Shown here one piece after another: positions 63,407-64,000 of a DNA stretch of 64,000 nucleotides (within the stretch, counting starts at the first letter, position 1; each line of letters starts with the position of its first letter). The DNA lies in assembly GCF_018390735.1 (NCBI RefSeq), contig NZ_JAHBCL010000006.1, positions 1 through 64,000 of the forward strand, written 5' to 3'. The notes under the pieces are model-generated. The model was given only the letters and a program-made list of their open reading frames with translations, was not told where the DNA came from and made no database searches. The position numbers and the translations under genes are program-made. The stretch is from Fusibacter paucivorans (GTDB taxonomy: Bacteria; Bacillota; Clostridia; Peptostreptococcales; Acidaminobacteraceae).

Positions 63407-64000
63407 TTATAATGGGATCGAAAGCAATTTGATTTTACGAACCAGCGTCGTTCGGTCGATACCGAGCGCAAGCGCCGCCTTTGTACGATTGCCGTCATTT
63501 CGCTTTAGCGCCATTTCGATCGCCTGTCGCTCAATAGCCGCCAACGTCTGATCAAAAGGGTCTTTCAAGTCATCATTCAGTTGTCGCTGAAAGCAGTTTC
63601 GAATAAACGATACCATCGATTCACCAACAATCCCTCGCTGTTGAATGACAATAACCTTTTCAACGACATTTTCAAGTTCGCGAATATTCCCAGGCCAGCT
63701 GTATTGTTCAAACAGCTGAATAACGTCTTTTGAAAAACCTTCAACACGCCGATCAAGTTTCTGATTGATACGCTTGCGCAGGCTGTCCATTAAAATGGGA
63801 ATATCACCCTTTCGCTCCCGAAGCGGTGGTAAAATCAAATTCAAAACGTTCAATCGATAATAGAGATCTTCTCGATAGCGCCCCTGACGCATCTCATCCA
63901 GCAAGTCGCGATTGGTCGCTGCGATGACGCGAACATCTACGGGGATCACTCTAATATCACCAATCCGCATGACTTCTTGCTCCTGCAAAACACGCAGCAA
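63407..64000 (-). CDS. Sigma-54-dependent transcriptional activator (partial, C-terminal part)
   Basis: The last 197 residues are in the window; the frame is open at base 64000. The visible part includes the second half of the AAA+ domain (AATNRDLLDEMRQGRYREDL, LPPLRERKGDIPIL and SWPGNIRELENVVE) and a Fis-type helix-turn-helix (GNRTKAALALGIDRTTLVRK). The sensory domain, Walker A and GAFTGA loop lie outside. Likely regulator of the KdgT operon from the consensus promoter at 63211-63225. Confidence 0.93.
   Translation of the reverse strand: MLRVLQEQEVMRIGDIRVIPVDVRVIAATNRDLLDEMRQGRYREDLYYRLNVLNLILPPLRERKGDIPILMDSLRKRINQKLDRRVEGFSKDVIQLFEQYSWPGNIRELENVVEKVIVIQQRGIVGESMVSFIRNCFQRQLNDDLKDPFDQTLAAIERQAIEMALKRNDGNRTKAALALGIDRTTLVRKIKLLSIPL

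Overview
The window looks like chromosome of an anaerobic, fermentative Firmicute of moderate GC, probably class Clostridia. The evidence is strong Shine-Dalgarno (SD) sites of the GGAGG type, frequent TTG/GTG starts, tungstate uptake with pterin-cofactor genes, a biotin-dependent decarboxylase of the sodium-pump type, a sensory [FeFe]-hydrogenase, a possible Gin-like sporulation protein, and no aerobic respiratory genes. Nearly all genes lie on the minus strand. I saw no rRNA, tRNA, CRISPR array, insertion sequence or phage gene.

Layout. (1) 1-8581: a malonate operon (MadL/MadM transporter, family III CoA-transferase, and MmdA-, OadG- and biotin-carrier-type decarboxylase subunits running off the left edge) behind a sigma-54 promoter, with its own Cache-domain histidine kinase and sigma-54 response regulator. 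(2) 8750-16013: an EAL phosphodiesterase with a degenerate GGDEF, a PAS protein and two chemoreceptors. (3) 16330-26367: a SemiSWEET gene, an overlapping pterin-cofactor operon (ThiF-like, MOSC, moaC, moaA, moeA-PBP, moeA, mog) with the tungstate transporter tupABC, and a divergent AraC-type regulator. (4) 26459-38672: mixed small genes, including acetyltransferases, a NYN-domain protein, a HAD phosphatase, a flavodoxin-like reductase, a TPP riboswitch with thiW, an MBOAT/DHHW acyl-transfer pair and a possible gin. (5) 39028-51897: an operon behind a sigma-54 promoter encoding a RuBisCO-like protein, a fructose-type PTS permease and a full private phosphorelay (HPr, EI, EIIA), a short-chain dehydrogenase, a LevR-type activator, a PHP hydrolase, enolase and a CoA-transferase. 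(6) 52186-59120: def, acetyltransferases, a soluble hydrogenase-chemoreceptor fusion, a possible structured RNA and housekeeping genes. (7) 59414-64000: a KdgT-type permease, a split UxaA-type dehydratase and a DRE-TIM lyase/synthase behind a near-consensus sigma-54 promoter, next to a sigma-54 activator cut by the right edge.

The unifying theme is sigma-54 control of carbon-acid or sugar-acid catabolism. Three catabolic operons each have a GG-N10-GC promoter and a nearby enhancer-binding protein of a different sensory class: two-component, PTS-regulated and NtrC-like. The RuBisCO-like/PTS operon is the best candidate for an undescribed pathway. The CoA-based malonate sodium pump and the KdgT/UxaA/DRE-TIM operon come next.
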